From NCBI GenBank assembly GCA_028710385.1, contig JAQTUC010000008.1, positions 1 through 19,945 on the forward strand: 19,945 nucleotides of DNA. The letters are read 5' to 3'. The notes beneath the pieces were generated by a model that worked only from the letters and a program-made list of their open reading frames with translations, was not told where the DNA came from and did no database searches. Both the position numbers and the translations under genes were made by a program. This DNA is from Candidatus Omnitrophota bacterium. Its GTDB lineage: Bacteria; Omnitrophota; Gorgyraeia; Duberdicusellales; 4484-171. Numbering within the stretch: the stretch's first letter is position 1; the number at the start of each line of letters is the position of its first letter. Shown here piece after piece: positions 1 to 7,297 of the stretch.

Positions 1-1
1 C

Positions 2-43
2 TCCGTAGAATACAAACTTCTTAAAGACTCCAAAGGAAAGTAA
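2..43 (+). CDS. C-terminal end of an unidentified protein (partial)
   Basis: The window opens inside what is probably a coding region. Frame 2 reads 13 sense codons (ending KLLKDSKGK) to a TAA at 41-43; the other two frames stop at once or at base 22. The basic, hydrophilic tail fits an ordinary protein end, but nothing can be said about function from 13 residues. The following 70 bases hold a 7-bp hairpin (64-70/82-88) and then the first heptad-repeat hairpin. The call rests only on frame openness. Confidence 0.35.
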   Translation, partial: SVEYKLLKDSKGK

Positions 44-114
44 CTTTTCAAATTTAGAATAACAGATTAAAATTGGTTGCGTTAATCTAATACGCGGTTA
101 GTGTTGTTTCGCGT

Positions 115-181
115 AACACGTAATACGTAGCAGGTAACACGTTATGAAAAAAGACGTGATACGTGAGACGTGTAACGTGAT
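115..181. repeat. Heptad-word hairpin element 1 (tetramer ACGT)
   Basis: The left arm 115-142 is four consecutive 7-nt words of the form NNN-ACGT (one word has AGGT). The right arm 154-181 is four words of the form ACGT-NNN, the reverse complement. The loop is 143-153. By direct comparison 21 of 28 arm positions pair. A further near-word (TTC-GCGT) precedes the left arm at 108-114. Variable triplets, read on the left-arm strand, include AAC, AAT, ATC, TAC and CTC. The element has the same design as those at 3938, 4549 and 5703 but a different constant tetramer. The ATG at 144 lies in the loop. Confidence 0.75.
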
Positions 182-197
182 ACTGAGCAATAAAATA

Positions 198-1091
198 ATG
201 CCTAAGAAAAACATTAAAGCTTATTTTGAGTTAAGAAATAACGAGCTTTTCTATCACCCGCCTCATTCAGCAACAACCAAACTTCCGCACAGCCTTAAAA
301 TAGAGGGCACCTGGAGCATACCAAACGGCAACCTTACATTTATTACAAATGAGTCATACAGTTCATTTTTCGGGCAAAGCTTAAGTTTTTCCGCCAAAAT
401 AGAAAAAATTTCCAAAAGCTGTATAAGTTTTAAAATACTTAAAAGAACCACTCCAAAACTCTACAGCCGCAGGCAACTTATGCTTTCAGGCCGCTGGAAA
501 GTTGATAAGTTAAATAATCTGATTTTTGAAGTTAAAACAAGCAGCGATTTTGATGAATTTTCTTTCGGGAACAACTGGCAGGTTACAAAGGAAAACAATA
601 TCCTGCTTTTTTATAAGAAAAAATTTCTCAAAAAAGAAATAATAAGCTGCCTTGTGCTTGAGGGTAGCTGGGAATTCTGCCGAAATTCGCTTAATTTTAT
701 GGTTGAGGGCTCAAGCAAGGATAAGATTAAGTTTGATGTTGCTTTGACAAATAAAGCTGTATCGCTTGGCGAAGAAAACCTGGATTTAACAATAGGGCTT
801 AAAAAAGACTCAGTAAAATCTATTTCTCTTTATGGAAGGTGTAAATATCTAAAAGACAGGTTTAAAATTACGCTTAATTCCAAAAGAGGAAAATTAACCT
901 GGATTTTTATGTTGAATAAAAAATTATCCAAGGATAAAGAGCTGCTTTTTGAGCTTATAAATAAAAAAGGAAAGCCGTTGGGCCTGCAAATTACTTTTTC
1001 AAAACGCCTGCCTTCCGGGGGGAATTTTTTTATCCGCGCAAAAGCCGCAGAGGAAAAGCGCATAGAAGCAGGCTTATATTTTCCGTTTTGA
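198..1091 (+). CDS. Unknown protein of four tandem ~58-residue repeats
   Basis: I do not recognise a family. The longest frame starts at ATG 144 (315 codons), but codons 4-13 of that form lie in the right arm of a repeat hairpin, so the in-frame ATG at 198 (297 aa) is the likelier start; neither has a good SD. Using the 144 numbering, a motif of the type L-x-G-x-W followed by N-x-L-x-F recurs at residues 55, 116, 174 and 231 (GTW, GRW, GSW, GRC), a spacing of 57-61. The repeats alternate hydrophobic and polar residues and look like beta strands, and the chain ends in FPF. There is no signal peptide or membrane segment and the protein is lysine-rich. It could be a beta-repeat structural or binding protein; function is unknown. 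Confidence 0.75.
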   Translation: MPKKNIKAYFELRNNELFYHPPHSATTKLPHSLKIEGTWSIPNGNLTFITNESYSSFFGQSLSFSAKIEKISKSCISFKILKRTTPKLYSRRQLMLSGRWKVDKLNNLIFEVKTSSDFDEFSFGNNWQVTKENNILLFYKKKFLKKEIISCLVLEGSWEFCRNSLNFMVEGSSKDKIKFDVALTNKAVSLGEENLDLTIGLKKDSVKSISLYGRCKYLKDRFKITLNSKRGKLTWIFMLNKKLSKDKELLFELINKKGKPLGLQITFSKRLPSGGNFFIRAKAAEEKRIEAGLYFPF

Positions 1092-1188
1092 GCTAAAAAA
1101 TTTTTATTTTAAGCATTCCCGGCCCTTTGTCTCTGTGAATGAGAAGTTTCTTATGAAAAAAAGGGCTGCTCTTTGGGAAAAAATGCAT

Positions 1189-1216
1189 TTGGAAAATTTA
1201 TTTTTTAGGTTAAAAT
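1189..1216 (+). promoter_or_regulatory. Possible promoter abutting the TPR gene start
   Basis: TTGGAA (1189-1194), a 16-nt spacer and TAAAAT (1211-1216) resemble sigma-70 -35/-10 boxes. The ATG of the next gene is only 9 nt past the -10 and no SD is visible, so transcription would start at or next to the start codon. This is a pattern match only. Confidence 0.4.
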
Positions 1217-1224
1217 AAAACAAT

Positions 1225-2112
1225 ATGAAGACGGTAATTTGTATTTTATTATTGGTTTTAGCGTTTTTTGCTCCTGTTTATGCGGAGACAATAGTTTTTA
1301 AAACCGGAAAAACCGTGGAAGGAAAAATTGTTGAGCGCAACGATAAAGCCATAAAAGTGGATATAATCGGTATACCTGTCACCTATTACCTTAACGACAT
1401 AGAAAGCATAGATGGCAATAAAATTATGCCTGTTGAGCAGACAAAGCCTTTGGAAGTGAAAAAAGAGCCTCCACCCGTAAAAGAGAAAATAAATTTTGAG
1501 CCTTTCCCGCAGAAAAAAACTATTTCCCTGGGCGAGGTGAAAGAGGCGCAGGAAGATTTCCAGAAAGGCACAGGTTATTTTAAAGAAAAAAAATATGACG
1601 AAGCAATCGCCGAATTTGAAAAGGCGCTTAAAATAGACCCTGAATTTGCCGAAGGCTATTACGGCTTGGGCTACGCTTATTGTTATAAAAACCAGTGCGA
1701 TGCGGCTTTGCCGTATTTCGAGAAAGCAATTGAGCTTTCTCCGAATTATGCGGATGCCATAAACGGCCTGGGTTATGCCTACGGTAATTTAGGAAACTAC
1801 GATAAAGGCATTGAATACTATTTAAAAACGCTAAAAATTAAAGAAAATAACCTGGACGCCTTAAACGGCCTGGGTTATGCTTATTCTTCAATAGGAAAAT
1901 ATCAGGAAGGGATAAATTACTTCAAAAAAGCCATAAAAGTTAATCCGGAATATGCTCCTGCCTACAGTGGTTTGGGCATAGTTTACTACTCGCTTACGCA
2001 GTTTCTGGATGCGAAGGAAAATTTCCTAAAGGCCAGGGAACTGTATAAAAAAGATAACGATGAGCAGGGCGTAAAAGCTATAGACGAATACCTGGATAAG
2101 CTTCCCAAATAA
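1225..2112 (+). CDS. Exported tetratricopeptide (TPR) repeat protein
   Basis: The 295-aa protein starts with a signal peptide: lysine at residue 2, a hydrophobic core to about 17, probable cleavage after VYA at 20. Residues 21-65 form a small beta-rich domain (VFKTGKTVEGKIVER), then comes a proline- and lysine-rich linker to about 100. From about 107 to 275 there are five TPR units with the usual pattern (YDEAIAEFEKALKIDPEFAE; GLGYAY recurs three times). TPRs are protein-binding scaffolds, so this is probably a periplasmic or envelope-associated adaptor; the partner is unknown. No SD precedes the ATG, and a promoter-like sequence ends 9 nt upstream. The gene stands alone, with about 130 bp free on the 5' side and 156 bp on the 3' side. 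Confidence 0.9.
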   Translation: MKTVICILLLVLAFFAPVYAETIVFKTGKTVEGKIVERNDKAIKVDIIGIPVTYYLNDIESIDGNKIMPVEQTKPLEVKKEPPPVKEKINFEPFPQKKTISLGEVKEAQEDFQKGTGYFKEKKYDEAIAEFEKALKIDPEFAEGYYGLGYAYCYKNQCDAALPYFEKAIELSPNYADAINGLGYAYGNLGNYDKGIEYYLKTLKIKENNLDALNGLGYAYSSIGKYQEGINYFKKAIKVNPEYAPAYSGLGIVYYSLTQFLDAKENFLKARELYKKDNDEQGVKAIDEYLDKLPK

Positions 2113-2159
2113 CGTTAAAACGCCTGCCTTTTTGCCAAAATTAACCAAAAAAGCAATTA

Positions 2160-2187
2160 TTGTCTTTTAACGCTTAAGTGATATAAT
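2160..2187 (+). promoter_or_regulatory. Promoter of the ilvB-led cluster
   Basis: TTGTCT (2160-2165), a 16-nt spacer and a perfect TATAAT (2182-2187) lie 81 bp before ilvB. An 8-bp inverted repeat, CGTTAAAA (2113-2120) and TTTTAACG (2165-2172), overlaps the start of this region and could be an operator. The leader of about 75 nt has a small AT-rich hairpin (2224-2230/2236-2242). I see no Leu/Ile/Val-rich leader peptide or T-box, so classic attenuation is not evident. Confidence 0.6.
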
Positions 2188-2268
2188 CTATCCCATTGTC
2201 GGGCCGGCATATATTATCGTAAAAAAGCTTTGGTTAAGCTTTAAAACCCGCAATAAATAAAGGCTAAT

Positions 2269-3933
2269 ATGAAAGGCGCAAATATATTAATTGAAAGTTT
2301 ACTTAAGGAAAACGTTGAGGTTGTGTTCGGCTATCCCGGAGGTTCGGTGTTGCCTATTTTTGACGCTCTTTTTGATGCCCCTTTTAAATTTATACTTCCC
2401 AGGCACGAGCAGGCAGCTGCGCACATGGCTGACGGTTATGCAAGGGCAACAGGAAAGGTCGGAGTTTGCCTTGCAACAAGCGGACCCGGCGCGACAAACT
2501 TAACTACCGGCATTGCAACTGCTTACATGGACTCTATTCCAATGATAGCCATAACCGGCCAGGTAAAAACATCATTAATAGGAAACGACGCTTTCCAGGA
2601 AGCTGATGTCACAGGGATAACAAGGTCAATAACCAAGCATAATTATCTGGTAAAAGACGCCCGTGATTTGGCGCGCACCATAAAAGAGGCTTTCCATATT
2701 GCGCGAACAGGTAGGCCGGGGCCTGTGCTTATTGATATACCTGTTGATGTGCAGCAGCAGGATGTGGAATTCATATGGCCTGATGAAGTTGTAATACGCG
2801 GATATAAGCCTACTTATTTCGGCCACCCGGGACAGATTAAAAAAAGCGCCAGGATAATAGTTTCTTCAAAAAGGCCGGTTATTTACGCAGGCGGAGGAGT
2901 GGTGCTTTCAGGCGCGCACCGTGAGCTTAAAGAGCTTGCGGAAAAACTTAACGCTCCCGTTGCAATGACATTAATGGGCCTTGGAGGATTTCCGACAACG
3001 CATGAGCTTTCTCTGGGCATGCTTGGCATGCACGGAACAGCTTACGCAAACCACGCGATAATGGAAGCGGATTTAATTATTGCGGTTGGCGCACGTTTTG
3101 ATGACAGGGTTACCGGAAGAATTGACGCATTTGCTCCGCATGCAAAAATTATCCACATAGATATTGACCCTTCTTCCATAAGCAAGAACGTAAGAGTTGA
3201 TGTTCCTGTTGTAGGGGATGTGAAGCATGTTTTGGGCCAGTTGCTTGAGGAAATAAAAGAGCCTTGCGATACAACGGCATGGCTTAAAACCATAGAAGGG
3301 TGGAAGAAAAAATACCCTCTTGCCTATAAGGATAAAAAAAGAATAAGCCCCCAGTATATAATGGAAGAGATTTACGATATTACAAAAGGAGAGGCGATTA
3401 TAACAACGGAAGTCGGCCAAAACCAGATGTGGGCTGCGCAGTGGTATAAATACCAGAATCCGCGCAGTTTTATTTCAAGCGGAGGGCTGGGTACAATGGG
3501 TTTTGGTTTCCCTGCAAGTATGGGCGCGAAAATAGGCTGCCCGGAAAAAACAGTTTTTGACATAGCGGGGGACGGCTCCATACAGATGAATATACAGGAA
3601 TTAGCCACCTGCGTTTGCAATAAAATAAATGTAAAGGTTGTGATATTAAATAACGGCTATCTTGGCATGGTCCGGCAGTGGCAGGAATTATTTTACAAAA
3701 AACGCTATTCTTATACCTGTATATCAGGCCCGGATTTTGTAAAGCTTGCCGAAAGCTACGGCGCGGTCGGCATACGCGTTACAAAAAAAGAAGAAGTGCG
3801 CAAGGCTCTGGAAAAAGCAATATCAATAGATAATGTTGTTTTTATTGATTTTCATGTGGACGAAGAGGAAAATGTTTTTCCTATGGTTCCTGCGGGAGAA
3901 GCAATAAACAGAATGATAGGCGGAATGGCGTAG
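2269..3933 (+). CDS. ilvB: Acetolactate synthase, large (catalytic) subunit
   Basis: This thiamine-diphosphate (ThDP) and FAD dependent enzyme condenses two pyruvates to 2-acetolactate, or pyruvate with 2-oxobutyrate, the first committed step to valine, leucine and isoleucine. The 554-aa length is normal. Visible signatures are GYPGGSVLPIFDAL near the N-terminus, the catalytic glutamate E47 in PRHEQAAAHMADGYARA, the central domain with GARFDDRVTG (274-283), and the ThDP-binding motif GDG (434-436) ending in NN (461-462). The SD AAAGG (2259-2263) is 5 nt before the ATG. It is the first gene of a cluster with ilvN, ilvC and leuA, separated from ilvN by a heptad hairpin. An anabolic rather than catabolic role follows from the adjacent regulatory subunit gene. 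Confidence 0.97.
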   Translation: MKGANILIESLLKENVEVVFGYPGGSVLPIFDALFDAPFKFILPRHEQAAAHMADGYARATGKVGVCLATSGPGATNLTTGIATAYMDSIPMIAITGQVKTSLIGNDAFQEADVTGITRSITKHNYLVKDARDLARTIKEAFHIARTGRPGPVLIDIPVDVQQQDVEFIWPDEVVIRGYKPTYFGHPGQIKKSARIIVSSKRPVIYAGGGVVLSGAHRELKELAEKLNAPVAMTLMGLGGFPTTHELSLGMLGMHGTAYANHAIMEADLIIAVGARFDDRVTGRIDAFAPHAKIIHIDIDPSSISKNVRVDVPVVGDVKHVLGQLLEEIKEPCDTTAWLKTIEGWKKKYPLAYKDKKRISPQYIMEEIYDITKGEAIITTEVGQNQMWAAQWYKYQNPRSFISSGGLGTMGFGFPASMGAKIGCPEKTVFDIAGDGSIQMNIQELATCVCNKINVKVVILNNGYLGMVRQWQELFYKKRYSYTCISGPDFVKLAESYGAVGIRVTKKEEVRKALEKAISIDNVVFIDFHVDEEENVFPMVPAGEAINRMIGGMA

Positions 3934-3937
3934 AAAA

Positions 3938-4043
3938 ATAAAAAATCAAAATGCAAAAATCAAAACTACATATCAAAATTAAAAATGTTTTAAATTTTTG
4001 CATTTTACATCGCCATTTTGATATTTGATTTTTGATGTTTGAT
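3938..4043. repeat. Heptad-word hairpin element 2 (tetramer AAAA), ilvB/ilvN junction
   Basis: The left arm 3938-3985 reads as four 7-nt words, a 6-nt irregular spacer (3966-3971) and two more words, of the form NNN-AAAA. The right arm 3996-4043 is the reverse complement design: two words, a 6-nt irregular spacer (4010-4015) and four words ending in TTTTGAT-like sequence. Both arms are 48 nt and the loop is 10 nt (3986-3995). About 33 of 48 positions pair. Both spacers fall at the same place in the stem but do not match each other. Recurrent triplets are ATC, TGC and TGT. The element fills nearly the whole gap between ilvB and ilvN and ends 8 nt before the ilvN SD. Confidence 0.8.
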
Positions 4044-4059
4044 TTCAAGCGGAGCAAAT

Positions 4060-4530
4060 ATGAGGCACACAATATCGGTTACAGTTGAAAATAAACCGGG
4101 AGTTCTTGCGCGTGTTGCAGGGCTGTTTAGCGCAAGAGGCTATAATATTGCCTCTCTTGCTGTAAGCGAAACGCTTGACCCTGAAATATCCTATATGACA
4201 ATGGTTGTTGAGGCTGAGGATGAAAGAATACTTGAGCAGATTAAAAAGCAGCTTAACAAATTAATAGATGTTATTACTGTGACAGATTTTACGAAAAAAG
4301 AACACGTAGACAGGGAGCTTGTTCTTTTAAAGATAAATTATTCTTCAAAAGACAAAGCAAAGATAGAATCGGTTTTAGACAAATATGCGGCCAAGATTGT
4401 TTCCCGTAAGGCTGATGCAGCTATAATTGAGGCAATGGGGGATCAGGACCAGATAAAACAGCTTTTATCTTCCTTACAGCAATTCGGGATAGAGGAAATG
4501 GTCAGGACCGGGAAGTTAGCTATAGCTTAG
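4060..4530 (+). CDS. ilvN: Acetolactate synthase, small (regulatory) subunit
   Basis: The regulatory partner of IlvB stimulates the catalytic subunit and usually confers valine feedback inhibition. The 156-aa product has an N-terminal ACT domain (about 3-75; HTISVTVENKPGVLARVAGL, then GYNIASLAVSET) and the C-terminal small-subunit domain (about 80-156; REL-V-L-KI, then VSRKADAAIIEAMGD). The start at 4060 is chosen because GGAG (4051-4054) is 5 nt upstream and the ACT domain begins at residue 3. A TTG 21 nt earlier would translate the end of the repeat region and is rejected. The length fits the short ~160-residue form of the family, sometimes called IlvH. Confidence 0.95.
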   Translation: MRHTISVTVENKPGVLARVAGLFSARGYNIASLAVSETLDPEISYMTMVVEAEDERILEQIKKQLNKLIDVITVTDFTKKEHVDRELVLLKINYSSKDKAKIESVLDKYAAKIVSRKADAAIIEAMGDQDQIKQLLSSLQQFGIEEMVRTGKLAIA

Positions 4531-4548
4531 AGAAAACGTGGATTAAAA

Positions 4549-4676
4549 ATCACAAATTACAATGTACAAATTACAAACAAATCACAATACCAAAATCACA
4601 ATAAACATACATACTTTTGTGATTTCGGAATTGTTTATTGTATATTGTTTGTGATTTGTGGTTTGTGTATTGTAAA
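4549..4676. repeat. Heptad-word hairpin element 3 (tetramer ACAA), ilvN/ilvC junction
   Basis: The left arm 4549-4608 has four 7-nt words of the form NNN-ACAA, a 4-nt half-word ACAA (4577-4580), then four more words, the last three degenerate. The right arm 4617-4676 has four words, a 4-nt half-word TTGT (4645-4648) and four more words, each TTGT-NNN. Both arms are 60 nt with an 8-nt loop, and the half-words sit opposite each other. About 38 of 60 positions pair. Variable triplets include ATC, ATT, TGT, TAC, TTT, ACC and TAT. The element occupies almost all of the 173-bp gap and ends 14 nt before the ilvC SD. Confidence 0.8.
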
Positions 4677-4703
4677 TTAAGAAAAACCAGAAGGAGGTTT
4701 GAC

Positions 4704-5696
4704 ATGGCAAAGGTGTATTACGACAAAGACGCTGATTTAAATCTTTTAAAAGGAAAAACTATCGCAATTATAGGCTACGGCATACAGGGCCGCGGCCAGG
4801 CGCTTTGCCTTCGCGATTCAGGCTGTAATGTCGTGGTTTCAGAAATGCAAGGAACCCCTAATTACGAACAGGCAAAAAAAGACGGGTTTAATCCGGTTTC
4901 TGCCTCTGAAGCGGCAAAAGCGGCCGACATAATACAAATTCTTACCCAGGATCACGTACAGGCAAAGGTTTATAACGAAAGTATTAAGGATAATTTAAAA
5001 AAAGGAAAAGCTCTTTGCTTTTCTCATGGTTTTAACATCCGTTTTAAACAAATTAAACCGCCGAAGAAAGTTGACGTATTCATGGTTGCTCCAAAGGGGC
5101 CGGGTGCCTTGGTTCGGAGAATGTATGAAGAGGGAAAAGGCGTCCCTTGTCTGGTTGCCGTGCAGCAGGATGCAACAGGCCAGGCAAAGCAGATTGCGCT
5201 TGCTTACGCAAAGGCAATAGGCGGCACGCGTATGGGCGTTATTGAAACTACGTTTGCGGAGGAAACAGAAACAGATTTATTCGGAGAGCAGGCAGTTCTT
5301 TGCGGCGGGGTTTCGGAAATGATTAAGGCAGGCTTTGACACATTGGTTGAAGCAGGCTATCAGCCGGAAATTGCCTATTTTGAAGTTTTGCACGAGTTAA
5401 AACTTATTACTGATTTGATTCAGGAGTATGGTATCAGCGGAATGCGCCGCAGAGTTTCCAATACAGCCTGCTATGGTGATTTGACCAGGGGCCCGCGCAT
5501 AATTAACGAAAGAACAAGAAAAGAGATGAAGAAGATTCTTAAAGAAATCCGTTCAGGAAAATTCGCAAAAGAATGGATAAACGAGAACGAAACCGGCAGA
5601 AAGAATTTTGACGGCCTTTTAAAAGCAGGCGACGGGCACAAAATTGAAGAAGTAGGAAAACAGTTACGTGAAATGATGCCCTGGATGAAGAAATAG
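4704..5696 (+). CDS. ilvC: Ketol-acid reductoisomerase (class I)
   Basis: It converts 2-acetolactate to 2,3-dihydroxyisovalerate (and the isoleucine counterpart) by Mg-dependent alkyl migration and reduction by NAD(P)H. The 330-aa product is the short class I form: a Rossmann domain (GYGIQGRGQA, 24-33) then the knotted C-terminal domain. Catalytic and metal residues are present: H108 (SHGF), K131 (PKGPG), D191 and E195 (ETETDLFGEQ), E227 and E231 (FEVLHELK), S252 (VSNTA). The loop after the second strand reads SEMQGTPNYE: E47 and M48 stand where NADPH-type enzymes have a small residue and a phosphate-binding arginine, which suggests NADH preference. The start is set by AAGGAGG (4691-4697), 6 nt before the ATG; an upstream in-frame start at 4638 would translate the repeat hairpin. 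Confidence 0.97.
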   Translation: MAKVYYDKDADLNLLKGKTIAIIGYGIQGRGQALCLRDSGCNVVVSEMQGTPNYEQAKKDGFNPVSASEAAKAADIIQILTQDHVQAKVYNESIKDNLKKGKALCFSHGFNIRFKQIKPPKKVDVFMVAPKGPGALVRRMYEEGKGVPCLVAVQQDATGQAKQIALAYAKAIGGTRMGVIETTFAEETETDLFGEQAVLCGGVSEMIKAGFDTLVEAGYQPEIAYFEVLHELKLITDLIQEYGISGMRRRVSNTACYGDLTRGPRIINERTRKEMKKILKEIRSGKFAKEWINENETGRKNFDGLLKAGDGHKIEEVGKQLREMMPWMKK

Positions 5697-5702
5697 ATAT
5701 AG

Positions 5703-5765
5703 TTTACAGTGAACAGTGTACAGTTTACAGTATAAAACTGTACACTGTAAACCGTAAACTGTAAA
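5703..5765. repeat. Heptad-word hairpin element 4 (tetramer ACAG), ilvC/leuA junction
   Basis: The left arm 5703-5730 is four 7-nt words NNN-ACAG. The right arm 5738-5765 is four words CTGT-NNN (one CCGT). The loop is 7 nt (5731-5737). Extending to 5701-5731 and 5737-5767 gives 26 pairs in 31 positions, the best-paired of the four elements. Triplets are TTT, TGA and TGT. The element begins directly after the ilvC stop codon and ends 23 nt before the leuA ATG. Confidence 0.85.
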
Positions 5766-5788
5766 CTGCTGAGCAAAGCGAAGAAAAA

Positions 5789-7288
5789 ATGGAAAAAATA
5801 TTAATATTTGATACAACACTACGCGACGGAGAGCAGGCTCCAGGAGCTTCTTTAACTGCTGAGCAAAAACTTGAAGTGGCTTTTCAGCTTGAAAAGCTGG
5901 GAGTGGATATAATTGAGGCAGGTTTTCCTGTCGCAAGCCCGGGAGATTTTAATGCAGTCAACTCTGTTGCGCGCAGTGTAAAGAAATGCGTTGTTTGCGG
6001 CCTTGCCAGGTGTGTTAAGGCTGACATAGAAGCAGTGCATAAATCACTGATAAAGGCTAGAAACCCGCGCATACACGTATTTCTTGCTACTTCAAAAATA
6101 CATCTTCAGTATAAGTTTAAAAAAGCTGAAGATGAAATCATTGATCTGGTAAAATACGCGCTTAGACTGTCGCGTAATTATTTTAGCGACATAGAATTTT
6201 CTCCGGAAGATGCAACACGCACGGATAAAAATTTTCTGTTTAGAGTAATAGAAACTGCCATAAACGAAGGCGCAAAAACTATTAATGTCCCGGATACGGT
6301 AGGCTACAGCTATCCCCATGAGATAAGTTCCCTTATTTCATCAATAACCAACAATGTTCCGAACATAAATAAAGCTGTAATTTCCATACATTGCCATGAT
6401 GACCTGGGCATGGCAAGCGCTAACTCCCTTTCTGCAATTTTAGGCGGGGCCAGGCAGATACATTGCACAATAAACGGAATAGGAGAACGCGCAGGGAACG
6501 CTTCCCTTGAAGAAATAGTTATGGCGCTTAAAACCAGGCACGATGTGTTCGGCCAGTTTTACAATAATATAAACACAAAAGAGCTTTGCCGCACCTCAAA
6601 GGCCGTAAGCACGCTTACCGGATTTATTGTCCCTCCCAATAAGGCAATAGTAGGAGACAATGCTTTTCGGCATGAAAGCGGCATACACCAGGATGCGGTT
6701 TTAAAGAAAAGAACAACTTACGAGATAATTGACCCAAAAGACGTTGGCATGGAGAAAAGCGGTTTGGTTCTGGGCAAGCACTCCGGCCGCCACGCTCTTA
6801 TCGCAAGGCTGAAAAACCTGGGGCTTAAACTTGATGAGAAAAAAGTAGATTTGATCTTTAAAAGATTTAAGGACCTCGCTGACAAGAAAAAAGAAATTTT
6901 TGACGATGACCTTGTCGCCCTGGTTGAAGAAGAAACAAGGGAAAAGCGGAAAGGCTATGAGCTTGTTTCTATCAGGGTTTTTACCGGCACGGACGTGAAA
7001 CCGGAAGCTACAGTAAGAATAAAATATAAAAAGAAAATATATGAGGCAAAATCAAGCGGAGACGGCCCGGTAGATGCCTGCTATAAAGCCATAGACAAAA
7101 TCACAAAAATAAAAACAAAGCTTATTACTTATGGCCTTGAAGCAATAACAAAAGGCAGGGACGCTCAGGGGCTTGCCCGGGTTGAGATACAGGCTAAGGC
7201 CAGGTATATCCACGGTAAGGGCGCGAGCACTGATATTCTGGAAGCTTCTGCCAAGGCCTATCTTGATGCGTTAAGCAGGTTAGGCTGA
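5789..7288 (+). CDS. leuA: 2-isopropylmalate synthase
   Basis: It condenses acetyl-CoA with 2-oxoisovalerate, the first step specific to leucine. The 499-aa protein has the HMGL-like TIM barrel (about 1-270) with DTTLRDGEQ (8-16, catalytic R12 and metal ligand D13), the metal histidines in HCHDDLGMA (201-209) and GIGERAGNASLEE (230-242). A linker region carries HESGIHQDA and LGKHSGRHAL. The C-terminal LeuA allosteric domain (about 388-499, with GDGPVDA and GKGASTDILEASAKAYLDAL) is present, which argues for leuA with leucine feedback rather than homocitrate or citramalate synthase, although these cannot be fully excluded by eye. The SD is weak; the gene lies 92 bp after ilvC across a heptad hairpin. 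Confidence 0.94.
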   Translation: MEKILIFDTTLRDGEQAPGASLTAEQKLEVAFQLEKLGVDIIEAGFPVASPGDFNAVNSVARSVKKCVVCGLARCVKADIEAVHKSLIKARNPRIHVFLATSKIHLQYKFKKAEDEIIDLVKYALRLSRNYFSDIEFSPEDATRTDKNFLFRVIETAINEGAKTINVPDTVGYSYPHEISSLISSITNNVPNINKAVISIHCHDDLGMASANSLSAILGGARQIHCTINGIGERAGNASLEEIVMALKTRHDVFGQFYNNINTKELCRTSKAVSTLTGFIVPPNKAIVGDNAFRHESGIHQDAVLKKRTTYEIIDPKDVGMEKSGLVLGKHSGRHALIARLKNLGLKLDEKKVDLIFKRFKDLADKKKEIFDDDLVALVEEETREKRKGYELVSIRVFTGTDVKPEATVRIKYKKKIYEAKSSGDGPVDACYKAIDKITKIKTKLITYGLEAITKGRDAQGLARVEIQAKARYIHGKGASTDILEASAKAYLDALSRLG

Positions 7289-7297
7289 TTTGCAAGT

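Noticed and set aside
2188..2268. Attenuator or T-box leader before ilvB
   Set aside because: There is no leader peptide with branched-chain codons, no T-box motif and no terminator stem with a T-tract; only a weak 7-bp AT hairpin is seen.
4638..4703. N-terminal extension of ilvC
   Set aside because: The extra residues are translated from the right arm of a heptad hairpin, while ATG 4704 has a perfect SD and the family's normal N-terminus.
3938..5765. CRISPR array or ordinary terminators as an explanation of the intergenic repeats
   Set aside because: Repeat units are 7 nt with no spacers, arms are inverted rather than direct, and no T-tract terminator geometry is present.
5764..5867. 14-bp direct repeat AACTGCTGAGCAAA (5764-5777 and 5854-5867)
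   Set aside because: One copy is plain leuA coding sequence and the other lies in its leader; a repeat of this length could arise by chance in 20 kb, and no further structure supports it.
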